Assembly (NCBI GenBank): GCA_963776205.1 | Contig: CAVZLR010000004.1 | Coordinates: 620,001 to 684,000 of the forward strand | Length of the DNA: 64,000 bases | Origin: UBA4459 sp963776205 | Lineage (GTDB): Bacteria; Bacteroidota; Bacteroidia; Bacteroidales; F082 | Reading direction: 5' to 3' | In this document: piece by piece, positions 41,035 to 52,090 of the stretch | Layout of the letters: each line of letters begins with the position of its first letter | Position numbering within the stretch: the first letter of the stretch is position 1 | Notes under the pieces: generated by a model | The model's input: the letters and a program-made list of their open reading frames with translations, nothing else | What the model was told of the DNA's origin: nothing | Database searches by the model: none | Position numbers and translations under genes: made by a program

Positions 41035-41109
41035 GGTGGAAGATGGGATTTGAACCCACGACCCCTAGAACCACAATCTAGTGCTCTAACCAACTGAGCT
41101 ACATCCACC
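41035..41109 (-). tRNA. tRNA-His (GUG)
   Basis: The minus strand folds into a cloverleaf: acceptor GTGGATG with CTTCCAC (one T-T mismatch), D-arm AGCTCAGTTGG, anticodon stem CTAGA/TCTAG around loop TTGTGGT with anticodon GTG, and T-arm GGGTTCAAATCCC. The extra 5' G at 41109 opposite C73 is the tRNA-His identity pair. CCA is not encoded (CCC follows). Confidence 0.95.
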
Positions 41110-41120
41110 ATTTGGGACGG

Positions 41121-41128
41121 CAAATATA
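41121..41128 (-). promoter_or_regulatory. -7 promoter box for tRNA-His
   Basis: TATATTTG on the minus strand, 11 bases before the 5' end of the tRNA. Confidence 0.5.
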
Positions 41129-41206
41129 CAACAAATTTCAATTTTTCAAATGAGAAATATAAATTTGAAGTCATCATTTTAAAATCAAAAAATTCGATGG
41201 TTTTTA

Positions 41207-41214
41207 TACCTTTG
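41207..41214 (+). promoter_or_regulatory. -7 promoter box of the OppC-like permease, nearly leaderless
   Basis: TACCTTTG matches TAnnTTTG and ends 7 bases before the ATG at 41222. No clear -33 TTG is visible at 19 bases. Confidence 0.5.
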
Positions 41215-41221
41215 ATTCCTT

Positions 41222-42446
41222 ATGTTTTTCAGAAAAAAGAAATATGTCGCATCCGGCTCTTTATCAAAATTAGCCTGGCATCGCTTTTTGAAAGACAAGA
41301 CAGGTTTCACTTCGCTTCTCGTTATTATAGCATCCATTTTGATAGCTACACTGGGCTACTTGATTACCCCAGATTCAACTCCGTATGCCAACACCCAAAT
41401 ACTGGAAATCAGCACCCAGAAACCAGGCTTTCAGGCAGAAATGATTAAGGTGAGAAAAAATACACCTCACCAGAACACGTCAATTGTCAAACAGATGCTA
41501 TTTGGTGCCGATGAAAACTATAATTACATACCCATTGAAAAAGATGTACAATTTTCAAGACGACCATATCTCTGTTAAACTTTTCGATCCTGATCATAAT
41601 GGACAGGAGGTCAGTATTCAACTCCCAGATATAATATATCCACTAACCACTGATGGATATAATTACAATGGAAATAATGTACATTTTGAATTGATAGATG
41701 GTGAAATAAAAACTGAATCTATTTTTTCATTGCAACAGAAAGTTTCTGACGAACATATTTTAAAAAAAAGGTATTGGCTGGGCACAGATCAATTTGGAAG
41801 AGATCTTTTAAGCCGGCTGATCATCGGTGCAAGAGTGAGCCTTTCCGTTGGTTTTATTTCTGTGACTATTTCATTAATCATGGGTATTTTTTTTGGTGCG
41901 ATTTCCGGTTTCTTTCGAGGAAGGGTAGATGATGTAATTGTATGGTTCATCAATGTGGTATGGTCCATCCCCACACTGTTACTGGTTATTGCCATTACAT
42001 TTGCTTTAGGAAGAGGTTTCTGGCAGGTTTTTGTCGCAGTCGGACTTACTATGTGGGTAGAAGTCGCCCGTGTGGTTCGCGGACAGATTATCAGCATCAG
42101 AGAAAAAGAATTTGTTGAAGCGGGTTTTGCCCTTGGATATTCAAATACCAGAATAATCACCAAACATATCCTTCCCAATATTCTAAGCCCCGTAATTGTT
42201 ATTTCTGCTGCCAATTTTGCGGCTGCCATCCTCATCGAAGCAGGATTGAGTTTTCTGGGTATTGGTGTGCAGCCTCCGATGCCTTCATGGGGAAGTATGA
42301 TTAAGGAATACTATAGTTTTATCATTCTTGATTCGGCATATCTGGCATTGATACCAGGGGTAGCGATTATTCTATTGGTACTGGCATTTATGCTACTTGG
42401 AAATGCTTTACGAGATGCATTGGATGTTAGGATTGAGACTAATTAG
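41222..42446 (+). CDS. ABC transporter permease, DppC/OppC type with periplasmic insert
   Basis: An inner-membrane subunit of a peptide/nickel-type ABC importer. The start at 41222 gives MFFRKKKYVASGSLSKLAWH with the usual OppC N-terminal helix (LVIIASILIATLGYLITPDS). Between this helix and the transport core is an extra extracytoplasmic stretch of about 140 residues. The BPD_transp_1 core starts at RYWLGTDQFGRDLLSRLIIG and contains the EAA-type loop EFVEAGFALGYSNTRIITKH followed by ILPNILSPVI. The frame changes near 41545-41570. About 410 residues. No partner OppB, ATPase or binding protein is adjacent, so the transporter is split over the genome. Substrate unknown. Confidence 0.85.
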
Positions 42447-43955
42447 AAAACTATATTCTTATTAAAATTATTCTTGCTTTTCTTTTTTCTTCCTGTATCG
42501 CCATCAACACAGGCGTTTTTAAAACGATTACGGCAATCGCCTTTTCCAAATCCAAATTTGATGGAGGCATAAATATCAAGTCCATCCAAATTAGAAATCC
42601 CCAACCATGTACCAAGGCGTTCTGTTCCAATTGTAAAAAACCAAAATCTTGCTGAAAGTCCAACACGCGGATATTTATATTCATAAACAGAAATAGGAAG
42701 GTTCACTTCGAAATATTTGCTTTCATAACGCGGAACAATGGCTACTTGTGCTGGTCTTCTCATGCTATGCCTGTTCAGTCGAACTGGGTGTATCCAATAT
42801 CCGGCTGCATAGAAATTCTTATAGATATTGTAATCTGCCTGTACAGCTTACGGCAGTGGGTAAGCCAATTTTAATTTTGTTACCAGCAAATGAAGCATCA
42901 GCATCGCCATAAAATAAATAACTCAAATCTGAGGTTATTTGATCAATGCTTGTAAAACTGGTTGTATCATAATTTTGCCAATATGCTGATACATTATCGT
43001 ATTCATGAAGTTCGGCATTATTTTTATAAGTTAAATTACCCACATCCAGGATCGAAACACCAATACGATACACATAATCATCAAACTCCTGACCACATAA
43101 ACGATCCCATCTTTCAGAATCTATTCTTTTCTTTTTAACATACACAACACCTAGATCGACTCCAAATCCTCTTCCTTTAAACAAAGGATCATTGACAGTT
43201 TGGTCACTATCAGCATAATCGACCGGTAGCGCATATCCTGCTGAGCCATTTAGATTTTTAATATTAATGGTAGCTGTCATTTAATACGATATAATTGGCA
43301 TTGCTACTTTCCATATACATCCCAGCATAAGCCCAAATATATTTGACAGTTGCTCCCACAGTAATTTTTTGATCAAAACATTCATAAGCAACATAAGCAT
43401 ATGAAAGTCCAACATCCATCCAGGCGGCGCGGATGCATCAATATCATAATCAATATAATTAATATTTTGAAGTGATGCTTCATCCATACCATAATATCCG
43501 AATAAGTGGCATTTCATAAGGTATCCTGTTACCAGAAGAAAAAACATGTGCTGATGTGCTTAATCCAAAAGCATGATTTCCCAAGTTGCATCATTGCAGA
43601 AGGCCCCAATACTTTGGTGCTCAGTGTTGCAGATTTAAGATCTTTATTATCGTAATATGTGAAAATTCAATCATTATCAGGTCCATAAGTTGGTAAATTG
43701 CTATTATTAAATAAGACTATAAATACTTGCATCAGATGCAGGAATATAAGCAAAATTATTTCTGAAAAAAACATCTGCGGATACAAGATTAATATCCAAA
43801 TAATATTTGGTATTGGCAATCATGGCAGGATTAACCATAATGCTGCTTACTCCACTATAATTACCTAGAGTAACACCCAGCATTTCCTGCGAAGAACCGA
43901 TTTTACTCATTAATAGAAACACCAATAAATACAAAATGGAAGCTTTTTTGCCCAT
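42443..43955 (-). CDS. DUF5723-family outer membrane protein
   Basis: A Bacteroidota-specific exported protein, probably a beta-barrel or barrel-associated protein. The start at 43955 gives MGKKASILYLLVFLLMSKIG, a signal peptide, followed by EMLGVTLGNYSGVSSIMVNP, the opening of DUF5723 proteins (asparagine, tyrosine and 'NPA' pattern). Later fragments in several frames (KYYLDINLVSADVFFRNN, RGFGVDLGVVYVKKKRIDSE, FKIGLPTAVS-like, RPAQVAIVPRYESKYFEVNL) are beta-rich. There are at least five frame changes, and the C-terminal sequence near 42443-42500 is not reliable. About 500 residues. It converges with the OppC-like permease. Function unknown. Confidence 0.62.
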
Positions 43956-44006
43956 CCTTTAATCTTACAATTTAATTAAACAAGATGCTTTACATGATAG
44001 GAACGG

Positions 44007-44014
44007 CAAAAATA
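44007..44014 (-). promoter_or_regulatory. -7 promoter box for the DUF5723 gene
   Basis: TATTTTTG on the minus strand, 52 bases before the start at 43955. The 43956-44149 gap has nothing else I can identify. Confidence 0.35.
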
Positions 44015-44149
44015 TAATTTTAGCATTGGATTATCATTTTAATTTGCATTTAACCAATATTTAGAAATTGTCAATGCTAAGTAAGATTGTAAGATTAATC
44101 AGAATTTGTATATTAGCCGCATTCAGTTATTATTATATAAATAATATAA

Positions 44150-45122
44150 ATGCAAGAAACTTTAGCAGCACTTGACCATGTGCGTTTAAATTTTAGTCCC
44201 GAAAGCCTTCATATGCTCAATATTGCACTTGCATTTATCATGTTTGGCGTAGCACTTGAAATTAAGCTAGATCACTTTAAAAAAATATTACTACATCCAA
44301 AATCTGCCATTATCGGAGCTGTTTTCGCAATTTGTTTTATTGCCATTTCTAACTTTTCTTTTGGTAATTGCTTTAAGTAAGTTTTTATCACCTACTATGG
44401 CACTTGGAATGATATTAGTTGCGGCGTGCCCAGGTGGTAATATTTCAAATTTTATTTCTTCATTGGCAAAGGCAAATGTGGCTTTATCAGTTAGTTTAAC
44501 AGCTATTGCTACTTTATTAGCGATATTTCTTAACACCTTTAAACTTTGCATTCTGGGGAAAACTGGCTGTTAATTTCTATGCGCATTCTGATACAAATGC
44601 ACTCTTAAGACCTATTGAGATTGATGCATTCCAGATGTATCAAACTGTATTTATACTTTTGGGAATTCCATTGATTTTAGGCATTCTTAATTAATAATAA
44701 ATTTCCTTCATTTACATTAAAAATTGTTCGTCCGATTAAAAGAGTATCCATCATAATTTTTGTAGCAATTGTTGTTATGGCTCTTGCCAATAATTTCGAT
44801 CATTTCTTAGGCGCTATTGAATATGTTTTTCTGATCGTTTTAATACATAATGCTATTGCATTAGGTGCGGGTTATTTAATGGGCACTATTTTTAACAGAC
44901 CGATTGAAGATCGAAAAACAATCGCTATTGAAACAGGAATTCAAAATTCAGGATTGGCACTGGTGCTTATCTTCAATCCAAAGATATTTCCTCCTGAAAT
45001 GGAATTGGGTGGTATGGCAATAATTGCAGCTTGGTGGGGTATCTGGCATATTATTGCCGGACTTGGCATTGCTGGGATATGGACCAATTTCAATTTTGGC
45101 CTTCGCAAAGTCAACCACATAA
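44150..45122 (+). CDS. Bile acid:sodium symporter family protein
   Basis: A sodium-coupled transporter of the BASS type with about 10 helices. The start at 44150 gives MQETLAALDHVRLNFSPESL followed by a first helix, ALAFIMFGVALEIKLDHFKK. MALGMILVAACPGGNISNFI is the conserved segment with the proline-glycine-rich motif at the sodium site, and AIETGIQNSGLALVLIFNPK is the second inverted-repeat signature (E-x-G-x-Q-N). Frame changes lie near 44335, 44555, 44695 and 45100. About 320 residues. In bacteria such proteins carry bile acids, pantoate or other organic anions; the substrate here is unknown. The end is placed at 45122, just before the acyltransferase start. Confidence 0.82.
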
Positions 45123-45133
45123 TTCAATTTTTT

Positions 45134-46481
45134 ATGGGCATTCATAACATTGAAAAGCGATCCTTCTTTTATAGTATTATTAAAGGTTTGGGTGGATTTC
45201 TGGCATAACAAAGTATTTTACAGGAATATTGAAATTTTAAACATTCAAAATATTCCTGAAAAGGGACATTTGATATTCACGCCTAATCACCAGAATGCCT
45301 TAATGGATGCACTGGCTGTACTTTGCACCGTTGAAAGAAGAACTGTTTTTCTTGCCAGGTCCGACATTTTTAAAAAACCTGTCGTGGCATCAATTCTTTA
45401 TTTTTTAAAAATATTGCCCATTTATCGCATACGCGATGGTTATGAACTCTTAAAAAAGAATAAGGAAATTTTTCAAAAAACAACAGATGTTATTTCCAAT
45501 GAAAAATGTGCATTGGTCATTCTCCCGGAAGGCAACCACGCAGGCGTCAGGAGATTGAGACCATTTAAAAAAGGGTTTTGCGCGAATCGCTTTTCAAACA
45601 GAAGAAGCCAATAATTACGGCTTGGATATTCATATCGTGCCCGTTGGAATAGATTATGAAGATTACCAGGCATTTCGTAGCAAATTGATACTGAATTTCG
45701 GCAAACCTATTCCTGTAAGTAAGTTTTATAAGAGTTATCAAGAAAATCCGGCAATTGGCATTAACGCAATAAAAGATGAGCTTGCTTCAAAAATAAAGCC
45801 GCTCATTATTGACATTGATAACGAAGACTATTATGAACTGTATCAATGGGGAAGGAAAATGTATAGCCGAATCAAAGAATGACCCGGAAAAGGAATCATT
45901 AGCTATTTCAGCAACAAATAGTCAGCAGATTGCAACAGTATTTTAACTGATCAACCTGAGGAAATGGCACGATTGAATGAACAGGTGAATGAATTACCAA
46001 AAAGAGCTTAAAAGAATTCGATTTGGATTACGTTGAGCGGATCAAAAAAAAGAATCGTATTCATGCTCATCATAAAGTCATTGGCATATTACTTCTTTTA
46101 TCCCATTTATTTTTATATGGTTTCCTGAATAATATACTACCTTATCAGACTTACAAAATGGGCTGCAGGAAAAATAAAAGATCCTCAGTTTAAAAGTTCA
46201 TTTTCATTTGTGGTTTCGCTCGTGGCTTTTCCACTTATTTAATATCCTTCAGACTATTGTTATGATGTTTTTCATTTCCAGAATGGATTTGGGTTTTAGG
46301 ATATTTTATTCAGCATTCCCATTAAGTGGAATTTTTGCATGGTATTATAAAACGTGTTTTAAGACAAATGCAAAGGATTGGAAAATATATCGATTATTTC
46401 AGCCAAAGGAGCATCAGATGGAGTAAGTTACGAGATGATTATAAGTCTATTATTCAAACGTTTACGTCTATTGTTGAATAA
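45134..46481 (+). CDS. PlsC-like acyltransferase with C-terminal membrane extension
   Basis: A membrane-associated acyltransferase of the glycerolipid type. The start at 45134 gives MGIHNIEKRSFFYSIIK, then VWVDFWHNKVFYRNIEILNI and the acyltransferase motif FTPNHQNALMDALAV (N-H-x-N-x3-D-A). The next conserved block is ALVILPEGNHAGVRRLRPFK (P-E-G-x-x). After GKPIPVSKFYKSYQENPAIG comes a C-terminal region with hydrophobic segments (KVIGILLLLSHLFLYGFLNN) up to the last helix KLRDDYKSIIQTFTSIVE, ending at 46481. There are at least five frame changes (near 45190, 45580, 45890, 46010, 46170 and 46430). About 440 residues, as for the long Bacteroidota form. The acceptor lipid is not known. Confidence 0.76.
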
Positions 46482-46551
46482 AACGAAACCTTATTTGAAA
46501 AATCCGGATAACTCTATTTATTTTTAGCACCATATTATTTAAAATAAGTAG

Positions 46552-46559
46552 TATATTTG
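46552..46559 (+). promoter_or_regulatory. -7 promoter box for tRNA-Leu
   Basis: TATATTTG, full match, 27 bases before the 5' end of the tRNA. Possibly also serves tig downstream. Confidence 0.45.
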
Positions 46560-46585
46560 CAGCCCTGTTTTAACGACAGAAAAAT

Positions 46586-46667
46586 GCGGATGTGGCGAAA
46601 TTGGTAGACGCGCTAGACTTAGGATCTAGTGCCGCGAGGCGTGGGGGTTCGAGTCCCTTCATCCGCA
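46586..46667 (+). tRNA. tRNA-Leu (UAG)
   Basis: Cloverleaf with acceptor GCGGATG/CATCCGC, D-arm GGCGAAATTGG, anticodon stem CTAGA/TCTAG around loop CTTAGGA with anticodon TAG, a long class II variable arm (GTGCCGCGAGGCG), T-arm GGGGGTTCGAGTCCC and discriminator A. CCA is not encoded. Confidence 0.95.
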
Positions 46668-46696
46668 CTTTTTATTTTGAATAAAAGCTACATTTA

Positions 46697-48052
46697 ATGA
46701 ATATCACCAAAGAAGCGGTTAACGATTTAAACGCCATCATTCACATCAACCTTAAAGAAGAAGATTACATTGGAGAAGTAAATTCTCAATTGGCCGATTA
46801 TCGTAAAAAAGCATCTATTCCGGGTTTCAGGCCCGGAAAAGTACCATATGGGAATGGTGAAAAAAATGTATGGTAAAAGTGTAATGGTAGAGGCGGTTAA
46901 TAAAAAAGTATCGGAAGGACTTAATAACTACATCATTGAAAATAAACTCAATGTATTGGGCTATCCATTACCAAATCCTGAAAAATCTACAACAATTGAT
47001 TTTGATACTCAAAAAGATTTTGATTTTTATTTTGATATTGGTATTTCACCTGAATTTGAATTTGAGCTTTCAGACAAAATAAAGGTACCCTATTACAAAA
47101 TCAAAGTAACTGCCAAAGAGGTGGATAAAGCCATCAATGATGTAAAACTCAGGTTTGGCGAAGAAGAACATCCTGAAAAAGCTGAAATAACAGATGCATT
47201 GCAAGGTAAGTTCACTGAAGTGGATGACAAAGGTGAAGCTGTTGAAAATGGTGTAACAAATGATGGATACATCCGCATTGAAGATGTGAAATTAAAAACC
47301 ATTCAAAACAAATTGATCGGAAGCAAAATTGGTGATCAAATCACAATCAACCTGATGAAAGCTTTTAAGGATGAGTCGAAAGTTAAATCGTTACTCAATC
47401 TGCATGATGGTCCGGATGAAAAATTATCTGCTGAGTACAATTTTGAAATCAACAGTGTTATCCGTGTAAAAGAAGCTGAAATAAATGAAGAACTGTTTCA
47501 AAAAGGTATATCCGAATGACGAAATAAAAGACGAAAAAGCATTTAAAGCAAAAGTAAAAGAGGATCTCTCGACGCATTATTCACGCGATACAGACCGGCA
47601 GTTTTTAGCCGATACGATTAATGAGATAATTAAAGTAACTGATTTGCAACTTACCCGATGAATTCATGAAACGCTGGTTACTGGAGAATAATCAGGGAAA
47701 AATGACCAGGGAGCAGTTGGATGAACAATACGACAGCTATGCCAAAACATTCAAATGGCAGCTTATTGAATCAAAATTGCAGGAACAGCTTGGCGATGAA
47801 ATAAAAGTAACTGAAAATGAAGTAAGGGATAAAGTAAAAGCCTATTTTAAAACCATGGGAGGTGATGCAGATTCAAATCCGCAGATAGAGGCGATCATTG
47901 ATTCAGTTTTACAGAACCAGGAGGAGAAGCAACGAATTTACAATGATTTGCTGGATGAGAAATTTATAAAGGCCTTTAAAGAACATGTAAAAATTCAGGA
48001 AAAAGAAGTAGATTCGGAAAAATTTTTTGAAATTGCATCAAACACAAAATAG
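46697..48052 (+). CDS. tig: Trigger factor
   Basis: A ribosome-bound chaperone for nascent chains. The start at 46697 gives MNITKEAVNDLNAIIHINLK and then the ribosome-binding loop SIPGFRPGKVPYG, with the G-F-R-P-G-K motif. The PPIase-like middle and C-terminal arms follow: IKVPYYKIKVTAKEVDKAIN and ALQGKFTEVDDKGEAVENGV. The C-terminal part runs LPDEFMKRWLLENNQGKMTR. The frame changes near 46850, 47500 and 47655. About 450 residues, normal size. Directly after tRNA-Leu and 6 bases before clpP; the order tig-clpP-clpX is conserved in many bacteria and links folding to ClpXP proteolysis. Confidence 0.93.
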
Positions 48053-48058
48053 CATATT

Positions 48059-48736
48059 ATGAATAGCAGTAAAGAATTCAGAGATTATGCAGTTAAACAC
48101 AGGGGCATCAGCAGTATTTCCCTCGACAGATATAATTCAGCATATGGCAATTACATTTCTCCTACAATTATTGAGGAAAGACAGTTAAACATTGCTCAGA
48201 TGGATGTGTTCTCACGATTGATGATGGACAGGATCATCTTTCTTGGCGTACCTATTGATGATTATGTAGCCAATATTATCCAGGCGCAATTATTATTCCT
48301 CGAATCAAATGATGCCAAAAGAGATATCCAGATTTATTTGAATACACCAGGTGGCTCAGTATATGCAGGACTTGGTATTTATGATACCATGCAATATATC
48401 AACCCTGATGTAGCCACTATTTGTACAGGTATGGCAGCATCAATGGGTGCTATTTTGCTTTGTGCCGGTAAAAAAGGTAAACGAACCGCTCTGAAACACT
48501 CCAGGATTTTGATTCATCAACCAATGGGTGGTGCACAAGGACAGGCTTCTGATATTGAAATCACAGCAAGGGAAATTCAGAAATTGAAAAAAGAATTGTA
48601 TGAAATCATAGCCAATCATTCAAAACATACGTATAAGAAGATTTGGAATGATGCTGATCGTGATTATTGGATGACATCACAGGAAGCTAAAGACTATGGT
48701 ATGATTGATGAAGTGCTCCTCGCGAACAGCAAATAA
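48059..48736 (+). CDS. clpP: ATP-dependent Clp protease proteolytic subunit
   Basis: An intact frame of 225 residues. The serine protease triad is complete: serine in CTGMAASMGAILLCAGKKGK, histidine in SRILIHQPMGGAQGQASDIE and aspartate in the later segment WNDADRDYWMTSQEAKDYGM. The oligomerisation and N-terminal loop region, MDRIIFLGVPIDDYVANIIQ, is normal. ClpP forms a two-ring tetradecamer that degrades proteins unfolded by ClpX or ClpA/C. The start at 48059 sits 6 bases after tig; the clpX start is about 45 bases after its stop. Confidence 0.97.
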   Translation: MNSSKEFRDYAVKHRGISSISLDRYNSAYGNYISPTIIEERQLNIAQMDVFSRLMMDRIIFLGVPIDDYVANIIQAQLLFLESNDAKRDIQIYLNTPGGSVYAGLGIYDTMQYINPDVATICTGMAASMGAILLCAGKKGKRTALKHSRILIHQPMGGAQGQASDIEITAREIQKLKKELYEIIANHSKHTYKKIWNDADRDYWMTSQEAKDYGMIDEVLLANSK

Positions 48737-48780
48737 GCACTCATTATTGCTATTTGTGAACACTACTTAATTTACTAAGA

Positions 48781-50024
48781 TGACAAAAAAAACTAAGGAA
48801 CACTGTTCTTTTTGCGGCAGGGAAAAACCTGAAGCTTCATTGCTGGTCTCAGGAATTGAGGGGCAAATTTGTAATTTCTGCATTGAACAGGCCAAGGATT
48901 ATTCTTGAAGAAGAATCGGGATCAGAAATTTGAAGCCCCCGATGTGAAAACATCCGTTTTAAAGCCTACTGAAATAAAAGCTTTTCTTGATAAATACGTA
49001 ATTGGACAGGAAGAAGCTAAACGGGTACTTTCCGTTGCTGTTTACAACCATTATAAAAGAATTGCGCAGCAGGAAGATGAGAATGAGGTTGAGATTGAAA
49101 AATCAAATATCGTATTTAGTAGGGGAAACTGGAACTGGAAAAACATTACTGGCAAGAACAATTGCCCGGATGCTTGCATGTTCCTTTCGCAATTGCTGAT
49201 GCAACTGTTTTAACAGAAGCAGGTTATGTTGGTGAAGACGTGGAAAGTATTCTGACTCGCCTGTTACAAGCTGCTGATTATAATGTAGCTGCTGCTGAAA
49301 AAGGAATTATTTTCATTGATGAAATTGATAAAATTGCGCGAAAAAGCGACAATCCATCCATTACACGTGATGTTTCAGGCGAAGGTGTCCAACAAGCCAT
49401 GCTAAAACTACTAGAAGGTACTGATATTAATGTTCCGCCACAAGGAGGACGAAAGCATCCTGAACAGAAAATGATCAGTGTAAATACAAAAAATATTTTG
49501 TTCATTGCTGGTGGTGCATTTCAGGGAATTGAAAAAAGAATTGCTTCCAGGTTACGCACCAATGTGGTTGGTTATTCATTTTCAGGATTAAAAGATGAGA
49601 ATATTGATAAAGAGCATATGCTTGCAATATATTGCCCCAGGCGACCTGAAAGCATATGGACTGATTCCTGAAATTGTAGGGCGATTACCTGTACTTACTT
49701 ATCTGAATCCGCTTGAAAGAAATACATTGAAACGAATATTGGTAGAACCAAAGAATGCCATCACCAAACAATTTACAAAGTTGTTTGAAATGGATGATGT
49801 AGCATTGAGTTTTGATGATGAAGCACTGGATTATATTGTTGATAAATCAATCGAATTTAAACTCGGTGCCAGGGGCCTGAGATCCATCATTGAAGCCATA
49901 CTGATTGATGCAATGTTTGAACTGCCATCAAAAAAACGTGTTAAAAAACTGCATATTAACTGCCGAGTATGCTAATGAAAAATTTGGAAAAGCAGGTCTT
50001 TCCAAATTAAAAGCAGCAATTTAA
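48781..50024 (+). CDS. clpX: ATP-dependent protease ATP-binding subunit ClpX
   Basis: ClpX unfolds tagged proteins and feeds them to ClpP. The start at 48781 gives MTKKTKEHCSFCGREKPEAS with the C4 zinc finger (C-x2-C...C-x2-C in GQICNFCIEQAKDY). The AAA+ core follows: IKAFLDKYVIGQEEAKRVLS, Walker A in LVGETGTGKTLLARTIARML, Walker B in GIIFIDEIDKIARKSDNPSI, and the sensor 2 arginine in FKLGARGLRSIIEAILIDAM. The pore loop G-Y-V-G is in TEAGYVGEDVESILTRLLQA. The frame changes near 48905, 49125, 49155, 49640 and 49965. About 410 residues, the usual size. Confidence 0.95.
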
Positions 50025-50066
50025 TTATTATTTATTGGGCATGATCTTTGGATAATTGCCTACGCC

Positions 50067-50656
50067 ATGAAAAAGACTTTCTTAATTATCATTCTTCTCT
50101 ATTAGTCTGACTTACCATTCATGCGCAGGAAACAAAATATACTGTTTTAGCAAGCGCAAAGTTATTGATGGTGACACGGTACCATTTGTTAGGTTAAAGG
50201 AAGTAGAAATATATTCTCTGAAAATTCCAAAATCACGACAGGCACAGAAACGACTAACAAAACTTGTGAAGAATGTGAAAATCGTTTATCCTTATGCGAA
50301 ACTGGCAGGTATAAAATTAAGAGAATATGAAGATTTATTGATAAATGCTGAAACGGATAAAGAGAGAAAACAGATTATGAAACAGGCTGAAAAGGAAATA
50401 AATGAGGAATATGGTGGTGAACTAAAAGAACTTACATTTTAGTCAGGGAAAAATATTAATTAAATTAATTGACAGGGAAACCGGGGATTCATCATATGAA
50501 TTGGTTCAGGAATTACGAGGAAAATTTACTGCATTTTGGTACCAGGCTTTTGCACGCATCTGGGGATATAACTTAAAGGTAAAATATGATCCGGAAGGTG
50601 AAGATCGACAAATAGAAGTTATAGTCAGGATGATTGAAAGAGGTCAGCTTATAAGT
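50067..50656 (+). CDS. DUF4294 domain protein
   Basis: A small exported protein found mainly in Bacteroidota. The start at 50067 gives MKKTFLIIILL, a signal peptide. The domain is recognisable in its usual blocks: VIDGDTVPFVRLKEVEIYSL, KNVKIVYPYAKLAGIKLREY and SQGKILIKLIDRETGDSSYE followed by LVQELRGKFTAFWYQAFARI. The frame changes near 50100, 50140 and 50440. The end is at about 50656, where the convergent sugar transferase stops; an overlapping reading to 50710 is possible. About 195 residues. Function unknown; its place directly after clpX is a known Bacteroidota neighbourhood. Confidence 0.75.
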
Positions 50657-50657
50657 T

Positions 50658-52075
50658 TTATTTCCCCCTCCCCTGTAAAACAATCAGAACCGTATAAATC
50701 AGAATTTTAAAGTCCATTGCCAGCGACATGTTTTCAATATAAAGCAAGTCGTATTTTAGTCGTTCAATCATTTCATCAACATTAGAGGCATATCCAAACT
50801 TCACCTGTCCCCATGAGGTTATACCTGGTTTTACTTTTAAAAGCAAGCGGTAATGCGGTGCCCTTTTCACTATCTGATCAATATAAAATTGCCTTTCAGG
50901 CCTTGGACCAACAAACGACATATGACCCTTTAATACCGTATAAAACTGAGGGATTTCATCCAGTCTTACTTTCCTGTATAAAAATCCAAAAGGTGTAATC
51001 CGTGAATCATTTTCTGAAGAAAGTTGCGGCCCGTCTTTTTCAGCATCAGAATACATGGACCGAAACTTATGCATCATAAATTTCTTACCGCCCTTCCCTA
51101 CCCTCTCCTGCGAAAAGAAAATTGGTCCTTTTGATGACATTTTAACGCCAATGGCTGTAAAAATATAGGCAGGTAATAATAAGACGATGGCAATAATTGA
51201 CGCAAACACATCAAATAACCGTTTCAGAGATTGTTGCCAGATGGGCATCAGATCAGGAGAAATTTCAATAAGTGGTGTATGAAAAATTCCGGATACTTTT
51301 ACCGAACCAAAAATAATATCCTGCATCAAAGGAATCACTTTAATAATCACATTGGTAGTTTCCAGTTCTGTAATAATTCTTTCAATAGTATCAATTTCTG
51401 ACCGCTCAATGGCAATGATAACTTCTTCCAATTTGTATTCAATAATCACTTTATTAAGATCTTTATATGCACCTAGATGCTCCAGATATTCTGATACTAG
51501 AAAGTCATTGCCATCCCTGAATGTTTACAAATCCAACAAATTTATTTCCTGAAGATATCTCCTGGTTAATAATATCATTATATACTTTTCTAGCATTTCC
51601 ATTGCTGCCAACAATTATGGTATTAAAACCAATTTTACCTTTATGAATTTTATGCACAGTAATTGTTGTTAAAAACAGCCTGAAACTAAATGTGAGGAAG
51701 AATTGCAAAAAGAATAAGGCAAGAAACGACTGGTAGTAGGATTTATACGTTAGAATTACATCATCCAATATCAAAACAAAGAAAATGAAGGTTACACCAA
51801 TTAAAGTAATCACAATGGTTTGCCATAGTTCTTTAAGCCTTGATTTTCTGTAAACCCTTCGATATGAACCAATCATTGTATACAAAATCAACCAATAAAC
51901 AGGAACTACAATAATACCCAACCAAAATTGTCGATCATCAAAAACCGTATCTAAATGATAGATTACTTCAGGATTTTCAGTATATTTTCTAAAAATATAA
52001 AACAACCCCCAGGCAATCAATGCTGCAAGCCAATCTAAAAATACATACTTGAAAACCTGTAATCTTTCTATTCAT
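50658..52075 (-). CDS. Polyprenyl glycosylphosphotransferase (sugar transferase)
   Basis: An integral-membrane enzyme that places the first sugar phosphate on undecaprenyl phosphate to start exopolysaccharide or O-antigen synthesis. The start at 52075 gives MNRKITGFQVC; the N-terminal membrane domain follows (QFWLGIIVVPVYWLILYTMI, FLTFSFRLFLTTITVHKIHK). The catalytic domain is KRLFDVFASIIAIVLLLPAY, then GKGGKKFMMHKFRSMYSDAE and VRLDEIPQFYTVLKGHMSFV, ending with the conserved VGPRPERQF. Frame changes lie near 52030 and 51505. About 470 residues. No polysaccharide cluster is present, but a Gfo/Idh oxidoreductase and a GT2 glycosyltransferase lie nearby. Specific sugar unknown. Confidence 0.87.
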
Positions 52076-52090
52076 AATCAGTAAGGTCTG

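Noticed and set aside
41789..42235. A 148-codon minus-strand frame
   Set aside because: Antisense of the OppC-like permease core, rich in T, S and M as expected for a shadow.
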